Assembly: GCA_964035575.1 (NCBI GenBank)
Contig: OZ037896.1
Location: 1,116,001-1,180,000 of the forward strand
Source: Rhynchopus sp. YZ270_cl-10
Taxonomy: Eukaryota > Euglenozoa > Diplonemea > Diplonemida > Diplonemidae
DNA length: 64,000 bases
Reading direction: 5' to 3'
The translations under genes and the position numbers were made by a program. The number at the start of each line of letters is the position of its first letter. The stretch's first letter is position 1. The notes under the pieces are model-generated. The model was not told the origin of the DNA and did no database searches. It saw only the letters and a program-made list of their open reading frames with translations. This document shows positions 8,448 through 18,069 of the stretch, piece by piece.

Positions 8448-9165
8448 AAGTTGTAAAACACTGGTCATTTGGACTCTAAGCGTTACTAGTAGCCCCCTTG
8501 ACTAGTCCGCCGTGAACAAACAAACAAAAAAAGCTGTGTATTTGTGTATTTGTGTGTGTGTGCACCTGTGTGTGAGCCCCACCCCCTCTGCATGCCCCTC
8601 CCATCCCACCTCCACGAAAGAAGCCCAATTCTCGTTTCAAGGTTTTTTTGCAACACTCATTTTTGTTTTATGTGTGCAAAAAGCTTGCATTTACGTAGTA
8701 GTATCGACCACTACTCTTGAGAAGGTGCCTTATTCCAGTGAGGTGGGTTGGGGGATAGTTTTTAGCTGTATTTTTTAGTTTTCTCTCTTTGCACTGCAGT
8801 TGCCATTTTTCTTTATAAAACTCGTATTTTCCCCTCAAACTGCCCCACAATGTCACACACATACTGCACAAATAAAATACTCCTATTTTAAGTTTTTTTC
8901 TTATTTCGCTGGAAAGTCGAGAAAAAAAACTGACCTCCCTTCTCCTACTTCTCCCCTCCCTTTACTTGGTGTTGACTCTCATGACTTTCGTCGCTGTTTG
9001 TAGCTGAAGTGCCCAAAGAAGGCTTAAACAGTTCGTTCGCTACAGACCGTTCCACGAATTTAATCCTTTTCCATTCTTTCTGAGGAAAGCAGTTACCAGA
9101 CAATCCAGATGCTGGACCTTTACCAGGAGACTCCCCATCTGATACTTCACGGAGCCCGTTCATTG
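8448..9165. other. Intergenic, nothing recognised
   Basis: Simple T-rich and pyrimidine-rich sequence with a short GTGT tract near 8540. No coding frame with a supported start or domain was found. Confidence 0.5.
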
Positions 9166-9171
9166 TACACA

Positions 9172-9919
9172 TATGGGTTCGTCCATAAACCCGCGATTTG
9201 CCATTTTTCAGTTTTTCGCCCATTTCCGCCCCCAGGAAGGGCTCTGAAACCCCGCAGCTATTTAACACATCCTGCATCACCCGGGAGGTGGTTTGAGAGG
9301 CAAATTATTAGTTTACGGGTTTGAGGGTTTTTCAGCTTCTATACCGCACCAAACGATCCTTGCGACGAGACAGGATGCTGATGTTGTCATCGCTATCTGG
9401 GTCTTGCGTTTTCTGGTGCCACTTCTGGACCCAATCTGAAAAGACTGGTGGTAGCCACCAGAGCAGTCACTAAACACAGGCACAACAAGATCACCATTAA
9501 TCCTCGAGAGCATCAGCGATTTGAGTCTTCTTCTCAGGTGATGTGCGAGCGCGACCTCCTACACCGTCAAACTCGTTCAGAGTTTCCACAAGTGTTGGCA
9601 TCATCTCTGCCAACAATGTACCCCTCGACAGAGCGGCGATGGCCAAGCTTGGCCCACCAAGCTTCGCAAAAAAATAGCCGTGCCACCCGAGCGATATCCG
9701 ACGTTGAACCCCCCATCACTCCTCCTGTTGCTGTACGGCTTTCCAGTCCTCATTTTCTCCAAAATTTCCTCGATTTGTGTAATATTAGACATGTGTAAGT
9801 GTAAATATGTGTAAAAACCACTCCTGTGGAGGATGGGTGTCAGATGGCCGGAACTGAGTGAAAAACTGAAAAAAATGGCTAAATATCAGGTTTTGGGGTG
9901 GTTTATGGACGAGCCCATA
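9172..9919. mobile_element. Non-autonomous DNA transposon, about 65-base inverted ends
   Basis: The left end TATGGGTTCGTCCATAAA and the right end TTTATGGACGAGCCCATA are inverted copies. The similarity continues inward through a CATTTTTCAGTTTTTC segment, giving imperfect terminal repeats of about 65 bases. TACACA immediately left and TACACG immediately right look like a 5-6 base target duplication. The 748-base interior has no frame I can identify as a transposase. Superfamily is not clear from the ends. Confidence 0.65.
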
Positions 9920-9980
9920 TACACGCTGCACTCTTATTATACAATATCAAATTGCGTTCATAAGATTCTTACCCCCCCCC

Positions 9981-10867
9981 CAGTGTTGGCAGAGTACGTG
10001 TCCAATTTCAAAAAGTACGTAAAAAGTACAATAGTACAATAGTACAAAAAGTACGTAAAAAGTACAAAAAATACACAAAAAGTACATCTGGGTTTGTGGC
10101 CGGGTTTGTGCAGCTGGTGTACCAGTGTGGGGGCAAAAAAAAAAGGTTTGGGGGCAGTGTTGGCAGTACGGAAAATGCTCAGTGCACAGAGCTATAAACG
10201 GCTTCTCAAGAATGTGCGCGTGGTGGGCTCTGGGCGACCTTATGGTACTATGGTACTATGGTACTATGGTACTATGGTACTATGGTACTATGGTACTATG
10301 GTACTATGGTACTATGGTACTATGGTACTATGGTACTATGGTACTATGGTACTATGGTACTATGGTACTATGGTACTATGGTACTATGGTACTATGGTAC
10401 TATGGTACTATGGTACTATGGTACTATGGTACTATGGTACTATGGCCGAGTTGTCGCAACTCCGTGTGCTCAGACCACTAGTAGGCACCACCTATGATGC
10501 CTACATAGCCCAGAAGACGGCCACTTCCAGACTTCGGGCGGTTTTGAGCACTACCCCTTCCTTAGTGGGTGATTTTCCCGGGCAAAAACAAAACCCACTC
10601 TTAAGCAAATTACAAAATGACACCCCCCACTGTCGGGGACATGTCAAGGACATGTCAATATGGGCCCTCTCCGGAACACCATTGAATAACAAAAAACCTT
10701 TTTTGAGTGTGATTGGGGTGAAGAGAGGGGAAATACGGATTTTGCTTCGAATTCCCAGGGTAAAATATAGGGTCATAAAGTACGGATTTGGGCGCCAAAA
10801 AGTACGTCAAAAAGTACAAAAGTACAAAGTACAAAAAGTACAACGTACACGTACTCTGCCAACACTG
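9981..10867. mobile_element. hAT-like non-autonomous DNA transposon
   Basis: The terminal inverted repeats read CAGTGTTGGCAGAGTACGTG on the left and its complement on the right. Beginning with CAGTG and being flanked on each side by 8-9 C residues (an apparent 8-base duplication in a C run) fits the hAT superfamily. Subterminal regions at both ends carry many AAAAAGTAC words, as expected of transposase binding sites. The centre is filled by an 8-base minisatellite. No transposase frame is present. The right end abuts the polypyrimidine acceptor of the next gene. Confidence 0.7.
10241..10445. repeat. Minisatellite (TATGGTAC)n, about 25 copies
   Basis: The 8-base unit TATGGTAC repeats perfectly from 10241 to 10445. 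Open frames reading YYGTMVLW through it are artefacts of the repeat. It lies inside the hAT-like element. Confidence 0.95.
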
Positions 10868-10894
10868 CCCCCCCCCTCCCTCCCTCTCCCACAG
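10868..10894 (+). promoter_or_regulatory. Polypyrimidine tract with AG ahead of reticulon-like gene
   Basis: A run of C followed by TCCCTCCCTCTCCCACAG ends at 10894, 62 bases before the ATG at 10956. It resembles a 3' splice or spliced-leader acceptor. The C run at its left edge is also the duplicated target of the hAT-like insertion. Confidence 0.45.
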
Positions 10895-10955
10895 CACACA
10901 AAACGCAACACGATTTGATCCAAGAGACATTCTCACAAAAGGGTCTTTTTTCCCG

Positions 10956-11465
10956 ATGATGAACACTATGTCGAATGGGCTGGCCGAGGTGAAGGCACAC
11001 CTCCAGGACCCGATCCGGTTGTTGCGTTGGGAAGACCTGCGTGCAAGCAGAGCAGCCTTTGGGGTCGGCGTCGCTATCTTTGTTCTGACGTGCCTGGTGG
11101 ACTTTAGCCTTCTCGGGTGGGCCGCCTTCTTTGTGCAGGCAGTGATGCTGGGGGTCCCTGTACTGCGGGTGTTTGGCTATTGCAGGGCACTCCCGCCGGC
11201 CATTCCACAGCGTATCGAACACGCCCTCTTCTCCGCGATCTCCCCCACTGCAAAGCTCCTCCACCACGTCACCTACCTCCTCAGCTGGGAGAACACCCTG
11301 CACTCCCTCACCGCCTTCATCTCCCTCGCCACAGCTGCCATGATCACATCCTTTCTCTCAGACGCGACGTGTCTATTTCTTATATGGTGTGCACTCTTCG
11401 CAGCACACCCCCTGCAAGAACGATGGAAAGCACATCAATCGCAATCGCATGAAAAGGTGAGCTAA
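10956..11465 (+). CDS. Reticulon-like ER membrane-shaping protein
   Basis: The start MMNTMSNG at 10956 gives 169 residues; the frame upstream runs into the transposon. The segment LLRWEDLRASRAAFGVGVAIF at about residues 22-42 matches the opening of the reticulon homology domain. Two hydrophobic hairpins follow, at about 35-75 and 110-150, separated by a loop of some 40 residues. Reticulons insert such hairpins into the outer leaflet and bend tubular ER; the C-terminus faces the cytosol. Family length is close to a bare reticulon domain. The last codons GAAAAG GTGAGC TAA contain a good donor-like sequence, so a short further exon is possible. The assignment is from pattern only but is fairly convincing. 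Confidence 0.7.
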   Translation: MMNTMSNGLAEVKAHLQDPIRLLRWEDLRASRAAFGVGVAIFVLTCLVDFSLLGWAAFFVQAVMLGVPVLRVFGYCRALPPAIPQRIEHALFSAISPTAKLLHHVTYLLSWENTLHSLTAFISLATAAMITSFLSDATCLFLIWCALFAAHPLQERWKAHQSQSHEKVS

Positions 11466-11779
11466 AAGATGGGGGAGGGGGAAGGGGAGCAAATCTGTAG
11501 GTAGAAATGCAACTAGAATGTTATTAGAAATAAAAAAGCGTTTTCCATTTGCTTTATTTTTAATTCAATACTCCAAATATGGCAAAAAAGGCGCCAAATT
11601 ACCCCAAAAAAATCCTCAAATACAATTTCTTCAGCGCGGATCAATCGTGGCGTCTCTTTGGGACTAACTCCCTGATGCTTCAGCATCGCCGCTTCACCCT
11701 GCAGGACGTCCGGGTCGCTGAGCATCCTCTTCAGGCAGGGGGAACGCAATCTGTCTGAGGGTTGTTGCGTCATTGTGTT
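11466..11779. other. Short intergenic stretch
   Basis: A purine-rich segment after the reticulon-like gene. No supported feature. Confidence 0.5.
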
Positions 11780-12200
11780 GTGATCTGTGGAATTGCTGCC
11801 TCACCTTCCACAACGCCCTGCGTGGTGTCTGCTGAGACTGCTCACCAAATGACCTTCTTGCGAATTCGCTTCATCTCCATTGTCTTCTTCAAGCTTAGAC
11901 CATGTATGCTTATCTTGAAAATACGACTCAGCTCTGTGCATTTGGATGATGATGCAAATATGAGGATCCAGCTCACTGTCTGTAATGTGTGTGTACCTCT
12001 TCTGTCTTGCCATGCCACATGAGCAGGCATAGCTTCCCATCCATAGTGGAGGCGGCGGGAGATGTAAAGGCTAGGCGCGGTTTGGTGGCGGGTTGCAACC
12101 TTTTTGTCGTACCTTGTCCAGGTCCATTTATGCTTTTCATCCAGTTTGCAGAAGAACTCATCGATGTTCACGATTAGTCGTGGATCCACGCTCATGGGCA
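11780..12200 (-). pseudogene. Decayed DDE transposase fragment (pogo/Tigger-like)
   Basis: On the minus strand two overlapping frames together resemble the middle of a pogo-type DDE transposase. One has VNIDEFFCKLDEKHKW (compare the usual NxDE motif) near 12170-12100. The other continues with TKPRLAFTSPAASTMDGKLC followed by MWHGKTEEVH near 12090-12000 (compare ADGKxxPxxxFxGKT). The change of frame between them and the loss of recognisable sequence further on mark it as a relic. No inverted ends were identified around it. The assignment is tentative. Confidence 0.4.
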
Positions 12201-12581
12201 GACACCAGAGAAGAGGTTGGTGTCCGAGAGCATCACCACAAATGTCGTTGTCGGCCGACACCCCATAACATAAGGTGTCCTCTTCCTGCTCGTGGGCCTC
12301 GCGTTGGGTTGTCTCCTCCTCAGCAACGTCCAGACGTGCGCGTGCAGCAGTCGTCGAAGGTCTATCTCTGAGCCCGACGGAGGTTGGTGGTGTCTTATAT
12401 GTCTTAAAACGACATCTAATTGGGAGCAATTATTTCCCCCCTCCGAAAACCGCGTTTCCCATTAAAGCGCCATTACCGTGAACCCTGTACCTCACCTCTC
12501 CCCCTGATTCTTTCAGATTTCGGGTTGTTGTTGCACCACACAACACACCAACACACCAACAACCCACACCCCCACACGACA

Positions 12582-13595
12582 ATGCCAATCGACATCATTG
12601 TTGACACTGCCGGGTGCCAGGAGTGTTTCACCGTTGACGATGGAGCTCTTTTGTCACATTTGAAGACGGCTGTTGCCGAAGAATGGGGGCTGGACGAGAC
12701 GGGGTTTGAACTAGCACGGGACACCTACACACACAACACCTCTGACACCTACTCTGACCTCTCAGCCTTATGCCACCAGGACCATGTCCATGTGGTGGCA
12801 AGCTGTCTTGCGAGGATGCGCTCTGCGCAAAGCTTTCTGATCGACCAACACTGTCTCTCTGGCACCAGCAACAGTCAACTCAGTGACTGTCTTCTCAATG
12901 CTGCCACCCTTTATGATCCGTGCGATTCGCATTCACAAGAGATTCTTCGTGCAGCGCTGCAGGCCGGTGCAGACCCATGCCAGCTGAAGATCCTCAAAGC
13001 CGCATCAGACAATGGAAGCCTTGAAATTCTTGATTTATTTAGTGATGTTGCGGAGCGTGACCTGCTCTTTATATTATCCTGCAGGGTGGCGGATTTAACC
13101 TTTGCTGAACATCTTCTTCAGAATGGCGGGAACGTCGATGCTCGCGATGGAAGAGGCCTGCATGCTCTTTTCTATGCTTGCACAGAAGAGAACTTTAGTG
13201 TTCTGGATTCGCTTCTCCAATGGGGGGCAAAGGTTGATGCTGTAGTAGGCCAGCTTCAGCAAACGTGCTTTCTGCAATCATGCATAGCTGGGCGGCATGC
13301 AGTAGCAGAACGTCTTCACAGAGCAGGTGCAGATGTCAATGTTCAGGCAGAAAACGGTGCCTCCCCCATGCACTACGCGCTGTCTCGTGGCGATGTGGTG
13401 CTTGCGGTGCTGCTCAGGGCCTGGGGTGCATCGACCGAACGGCGTAGTTCAAACGAACCCCAACGCAGTGGTGTCTACAGCTGTGGGGCAGGCCTCGGGG
13501 GAGGAAGGGGAGGAGGTGACTGGCGTTCCCTCCACAGCCGTAAAATAGCACTACAGCTACGGGGGTGTCAGCGTGGGCAGATTGAGAGGGTTTAA
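12582..13595 (+). CDS. Ankyrin-repeat protein
   Basis: The start MPIDIIVDTAGC at 12582 follows a pyrimidine tract ending TTTCAG at 12516. The product is 337 residues. The N-terminal 90 residues look like a small beta-rich domain of ubiquitin-like type (TVDDGALLSHLKTAVAEEWG), as often precedes ankyrin repeats in protists. Ankyrin-type repeats run from about residue 120 to 290, with phrases such as LLQNGGNVDARDGRGLHALFYA and LHRAGADVNVQAENGASPMHYA. After residue 290 the frame turns Gly/Arg-rich and unconvincing, whereas another frame over 13430-13548 reads a more protein-like TNPNAVVSTAVGQASGEEGEE. A frameshift or unrecognised intron near the end is possible. Binding partner unknown. Confidence 0.75.
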   Translation: MPIDIIVDTAGCQECFTVDDGALLSHLKTAVAEEWGLDETGFELARDTYTHNTSDTYSDLSALCHQDHVHVVASCLARMRSAQSFLIDQHCLSGTSNSQLSDCLLNAATLYDPCDSHSQEILRAALQAGADPCQLKILKAASDNGSLEILDLFSDVAERDLLFILSCRVADLTFAEHLLQNGGNVDARDGRGLHALFYACTEENFSVLDSLLQWGAKVDAVVGQLQQTCFLQSCIAGRHAVAERLHRAGADVNVQAENGASPMHYALSRGDVVLAVLLRAWGASTERRSSNEPQRSGVYSCGAGLGGGRGGGDWRSLHSRKIALQLRGCQRGQIERV

Positions 13596-14183
13596 CCGAG
13601 TTAAATTTGTTCACGTGACCCACCCCCACATTTAGCCGACCAGCGAGCTAATTATGAGAATGGCGCCACGTGTTTAAAAGGGTGTAATGAAGAGGAGGAG
13701 GAGGGTGTGGTTGTGTGATATCCTGAGGGGGGAAATGTACAATAGCCTTTCGGGGGGTAATGCGACAGAAACAAAAGGTACCTCGGGTAGGTGATTGTCG
13801 ATACGGCAAAAGAAAACGTCTTTTTATTATTGTTATTAGTGTAACAATTGTGGCAGATATCCTGATAGGTTGAAATCAAAATCAAAATAAAAGTAACGAT
13901 TGTGATCAGACTTTGCGTTAGTGTTTGAGGTGCGTCTTTTTTTTTTTGGTCCCGAAACACGATTTTTCAGAATTCAGAATTATTTTTTTTTTTCCAAAAG
14001 TTAGCGCGAAGCCTGATTGTGATCGAGGTGGCTAAGTAGGTGAGTCTTAGCAATTATTTCCACCCCACTCTCCCCCCTTTTTTTTTGTACCACCACCACC
14101 ACCACCACCACCATCACCACCACCACTAGAGAGAGAAGGGAAAACGGGGTGGCGTTTTGCACCTTTCGTGCATTTCTTTCACT

Positions 14184-14270
14184 CTCCTTCTATTTGCTCT
14201 CTGTTAAGGATCCTGTGAAGAAGAAAACCGTGCCTGCTATCTATGTGATAGTAGTCAAAAATTAAACAAA
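14184..14270 (+). repeat. Stem-loop repeat, family H5
   Basis: This is a copy of an approximately 90-base repeat that includes CTCCTTCTATTTGCTCTC, then AAGGATCCTGTGAAGAA, then a hairpin CTGCTATC..GATAGTAG. It recurs at 34365-34448 and, in part, at 44509-44553, always in the same orientation. Confidence 0.7.
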
Positions 14271-15090
14271 AATCTTTTGTACATTTCTTTCAGTAGCCTT
14301 CAAGCTTTTGTGAGAAAGGCCCCCAACAGGAGAAACCAGGGTGATAGGTCAAGGTGGGTGCCAGCGCTCGTAGTGGAAATGATCTGTGTGTGTATGTGTG
14401 TTTAAAGTTAGTGTTTTGGGTGATCCCTAAGCGGTGAATGGCCCAAGTGTGTCTGAAATCAGTTGTGGGTAATTTGTACAGAATATTGCCCATGGCCCAA
14501 GCGTGTTGTGTATGTGTGTTAAATGTCATTTCCTTCTCTTCGCTTGTCCTTTTAAGAGAAAAAAAATCAAAAAGAACACATTCCACATCTTACAGGTGTG
14601 CAAATCAATGCAACTAATTTTCTTTTTTTTCCCCCAAAGATATCGTGCTGACCACACCATGTATGGTAGGCCGTTTTCTAAACAAAATGAACACAACAAC
14701 AAAGAACCTTTCGCAGAGGACTTACCTCTTGGTAATGCCACTGTCGAAAAAAAGAAAAAAATGTTTTTTTTTCTCCGAAACACAACCTTCTGGTTTATTT
14801 TTCGTTTTTTTTTTCTCCCCAATTTGTACATTTGCACTTTCCAACCTTATTATAGCACTCTGTCAGTTTTCAGTCTTTGTGGAATACCAACATAGTGTTA
14901 AAAAGAAACCCCATCCCCACAGTACAAAAAAGGGTTCCTTTGGCAACCTAAATACAGAGCTTTTGTGTTTACCTTTTTTGGGTGGCATAAAAGTGGATTT
15001 TTTTGTTTTGTTTACAACTGATACAACAAGGGAATTATCTTTTCCCTTTGTCTCCCCTCAACCCAAATGTTTATTTCTTCCGGTGCCCCC

Positions 15091-15132
15091 TGCGTCCGCC
15101 GATGAACGGTGAGACGTTTTGCATTTTCAACT
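15091..15132 (+). repeat. Short repeat, family H9 (CCGCCGATGAACGG)
   Basis: The sequence GTCCGCCGATGAACGGTGAG followed by CATTTTCAACTTC recurs at 31550-31593 and 60361-60400, and inverted at 32842-32885 inside the pogo-like element. The CCGT..ACGG ends can pair. Function unknown. Confidence 0.65.
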
Positions 15133-15870
15133 TCTCATTTTTTCTTCCCCCTTTTTTTTTACACCTTCTACTGGTGTACTTTGATGCACAACACTATCGT
15201 TATTTGCGATGGGTTGGTGTGCACTACTAAGGTGCTCTCAAGGTGCACTCACGGTCATTTGAGTATCACTTTTTGTTTCATTTTTTCTTCATTTTTTTTG
15301 GGGTGTACCACAACAACGATTATAATGTATATGAATTTAATCATTCTGGTGCCAACCCGCGAATGCACAGCGTATGCCTGTACCCTGTTGAGTACTGCCT
15401 CAGGAATGAGTGACTTATTCCGCAAACCCCGCGACGTATTCACACAGCTGCTTCTCTGAGACAGCTCAGTAGCGGGACAGTGTCTGCATACCATGTATGA
15501 CCGCACATTATCAAAAATAAAATAAAAAACTGCGTGGAGATCACACAAAAAGCGAGGTGACCACACGTTGTCAATTTATCCAAAAAAAAAAAAAAAAAAA
15601 TGTGGTGGCTGCTTCAATGCAACACGAAACTTTGAGACAAAGAGACACAAGTAACTTTCCTTCCTTTCGCTCCATAAAGTCGCAATTTAGGTGCGAACAC
15701 TGCCGAAGTGGATCGCACCAAGACTGATTTTTATTTTTTATTTTTTTTTTTTTGCAAAAAATTTTTACACTAATTCCATGGATTTTGTCCAAGTTAGACA
15801 AAATTCACCGAAATTACAACAAAAAAAAAACACCTCACAGCTGCTCAAAAAAATGGAAAATTCTTGCTTT

Positions 15871-15961
15871 AATTGGGGCAGCTGAAGGAGAGGGTGATTC
15901 GCACTTCTTGCGCACTTCTGCGCACTTTGCGCCCCCCCCCATTCAGTCACACCAATAATTG
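15871..15961. mobile_element. Small foldback element, family H7
   Basis: The inverted ends GGGGCAGCTGAA and TTCAGTCACACC enclose an interior of GCGCACTT-type words. AATT occurs on both sides. It is the second clear copy of the element at 1097-1169. Confidence 0.5.
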
Positions 15962-16548
15962 TATTTTTTTTTGGGCCCACACCCCAAACTATTTCCCTCC
16001 GACAAAATTAACGTCCAAAAAAGGGGGGTCAATCCATAAAATCCATAGGCCCCCCCTAGTGACACTTTTGAGTACAAGAACCCATCTTTGTTTGTGAGTG
16101 ATTTCGTTGATGAACCAGAAAGAAAAAAAGAAACTAAAACACCATTTTATTAGGACTGTTCCCTCAAACATCCCTCTCAGTTTACCTCCCCCTTTTTGCT
16201 ACTAACTTTCCTATTTTTTAAAATACAAAATCACCTGATTTTGACACCGAGTTTGGCAGTGTTTAGCAGAAGTAACCACATCAAACCTCACCAATTCTCA
16301 CAGAATTTACACAAAAAAAAAGGGGTAAAAAAGAAATACCTTTCCCCATAATTCTACACTAATACACCTAACAAAAGCTCTGCATTGCAAAGTAAATAAC
16401 CCTATCACCCCACTAACCATTTTCCCCCTCTCTCTCTCTTTCGAATACACTAAGACTTTTTGGTAACAACTCTAAAATTGTGAGACACGCTCACTAAAAA
16501 CCTTTTTTCAAACTTCTCCTTATTTTTTTTTTTTCAATATCCAACAAT

Positions 16549-17049
16549 ATGCCATCTATTTTCATTTTCCCCTGCCTCTTATGCACCTTCTTCTACACCG
16601 TTCACTGCATCGCCCTTCCACCAAGACCTTTACTATGCAGTGAGGCTGTTGAGAGGCTTGCAACAGAAATGGATTTGTTTGTGGATGTCATGCATTCTGT
16701 GGTGCTTGCGTGCGATGAAGATGATGGTGAATATAATTCTGATCGGTGTCAACGTACTTGCGATTCCATTGGTCAACCCCTCTCCCTTCGCAGAGCGGAC
16801 AATGTCTGCAACTTTGAAGACAACGTCCACGAATTCGCAACAGAGCAGAAGGTGCTGCTCCCCCTCCTCAAAGAAACCCTGCGGGTCATCACCTACGAAG
16901 CAAGCACCACAGGAGGCCTTGTCGCTACCACCCGCCTCGGTGGAGGAGGTGACGCCCTAGATGAAGTGCTGAAGGAATGGGAAGCAGCACGCACGCTGTC
17001 AAAAACGTTGCTGGCAAAAGTGGATAAGGCGGAGCGTTTGTCTAGGTGA
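16549..17049 (+). CDS. Secreted or membrane-anchored small protein, unrecognised
   Basis: MPSIFIFPCLLCTFFYTVHC is a good signal peptide, with cleavage likely near residue 20-24. The mature part (about 145 residues) has a small cysteine-containing region (ACDEDDGEYNSDRCQRTC) and a long predicted helix in the second half (ALDEVLKEWEAARTLSKTLLAKVDKAERL). The start follows a T-rich tract. The frame closes at TCT AGG TGA, which coincides with a strong donor TCTAG/GTGAGT. The real protein may therefore continue into a downstream exon, which I could not identify within the next kilobase. No known domain is recognised. Confidence 0.6.
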   Translation: MPSIFIFPCLLCTFFYTVHCIALPPRPLLCSEAVERLATEMDLFVDVMHSVVLACDEDDGEYNSDRCQRTCDSIGQPLSLRRADNVCNFEDNVHEFATEQKVLLPLLKETLRVITYEASTTGGLVATTRLGGGGDALDEVLKEWEAARTLSKTLLAKVDKAERLSR

Positions 17050-17940
17050 GTTTGGATCGATCATTTGTTGCGTACTGTTTTTACCCCTCTCTCTTTTCCC
17101 AAACGAGAGAAAAGAGAGAAATTCTCACTTCCCAAGGTCTCCCCTCAAAGACTGTATGTCTTTGTTCTCAACCACAAATCAAACTGTGTTCTTTTAGCTG
17201 CGGTCAACGGAAAAAAAAAGACATAGTAGCGTAGTAGTAGCGTAGTGTCTCTTTAGTGTAGGTCAGAAGGGTAGAATGTTATTTAGGCTGATTGATGTGG
17301 GTCTGGCATGCCCCATTTTTCACTTTTTATCACCAATTTAAACCGATCATCGACCACCATGGATCACCGTGGATTACCACCGACCAAGCCCAGCGTCAAT
17401 CAGCCTTAGTTATGTTCAGTTGTTTTTTTTCCACTCTAAACAAAATAATGCTTCGGGTCTGCGATAAACTCGATTCTGTGCGTATTTCTGTTCACACACT
17501 AACCCCTTATTCCTTTTTAAAGAAACCAATTGACACACAACACATTCTTGAACTCTCTCCATCACCTCCAACCCTCACGACTGAACAAGCAGTTGTCGTT
17601 ACCGCTTTGTGCTTGTAATATGACGCCATTTGGTGTGTCATGACAAATGTGTCGTTGTGTAGCTTTCATCCCCCCTATAATGTTCTTTTCCCACAATTTT
17701 TTTTCAACCAAATTCACCACCACCCTCTCAGCAAAACGACACACCACCACCACCACCACCACCACTGTATCCCCACTTTTTAGAGGAGCCACCCAAAAAA
17801 AAAAAAATACTCACACCCCCCCTTGACAATGTGAATAACGTATTCCCCCCAAAAAATATTTTTTTTTGTCTTTTCCCCCCTCTCTCTCTTCTTCCCATAC
17901 ACAACGAGAGACTTCCATTTTATTTTATTTCCGCAAAGTT
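17050..17940. other. Intergenic or intronic sequence, nothing firm
   Basis: Contains a CAC trinucleotide run near 17743-17764 and a purine/pyrimidine patch with repeated GATCACCGTGGATTACC-like words near 17360. If the donor at 17046 is used, part of this is intron. No exon could be supported. Confidence 0.4.
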
Positions 17941-17949
17941 TGCGGGTTC

Positions 17950-17995
17950 AAAAGGTGAGCACAGAGAGGCTTACCTTAGGGTCCATCTTATAAAT
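17950..17995 (+). repeat. Hairpin repeat related to family H1
   Basis: Reads AAAGGTGAGCACAGAGAGGC, then TTACCTTAGGGTCCATC, then TTATAAATTTTTC. It shares the outer arms and the TTATAAA plus poly-T tail of H1, but the inner arm is altered. It lies 75 bases before the start of the next gene. Confidence 0.55.
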
Positions 17996-18069
17996 TTTTC
18001 TCTTTTATTTTTAGCAAACCTCCCCCTCCTCCTCCTCCCTCCTCCTCCCTCCTCCTCTCCTCTCTCTCA

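Larger units (their letters stand above)
13596..16548. other. Long intergenic region with hairpin repeats and microsatellites
   Basis: About 3 kb without a supportable gene. It holds a CAC-type trinucleotide run (about 14090-14127), a family H5 stem-loop, a family H9 repeat, a family H7 foldback element and many T and A homopolymers. A GGGTAATTTGTACAGAATATTGCCC stem-loop-like word, split as GGGTAATTTGT and GAATATTGCCC, lies near 14468 and has relatives near 21455, 21963 and 30640. Confidence 0.5.

Noticed and set aside
10094-10918. Open frames of 80-274 codons reading YYGTMVLW repeats
   Set aside because: They are read from the 8-base TATGGTAC minisatellite inside the hAT-like element, and every frame is open for that reason.
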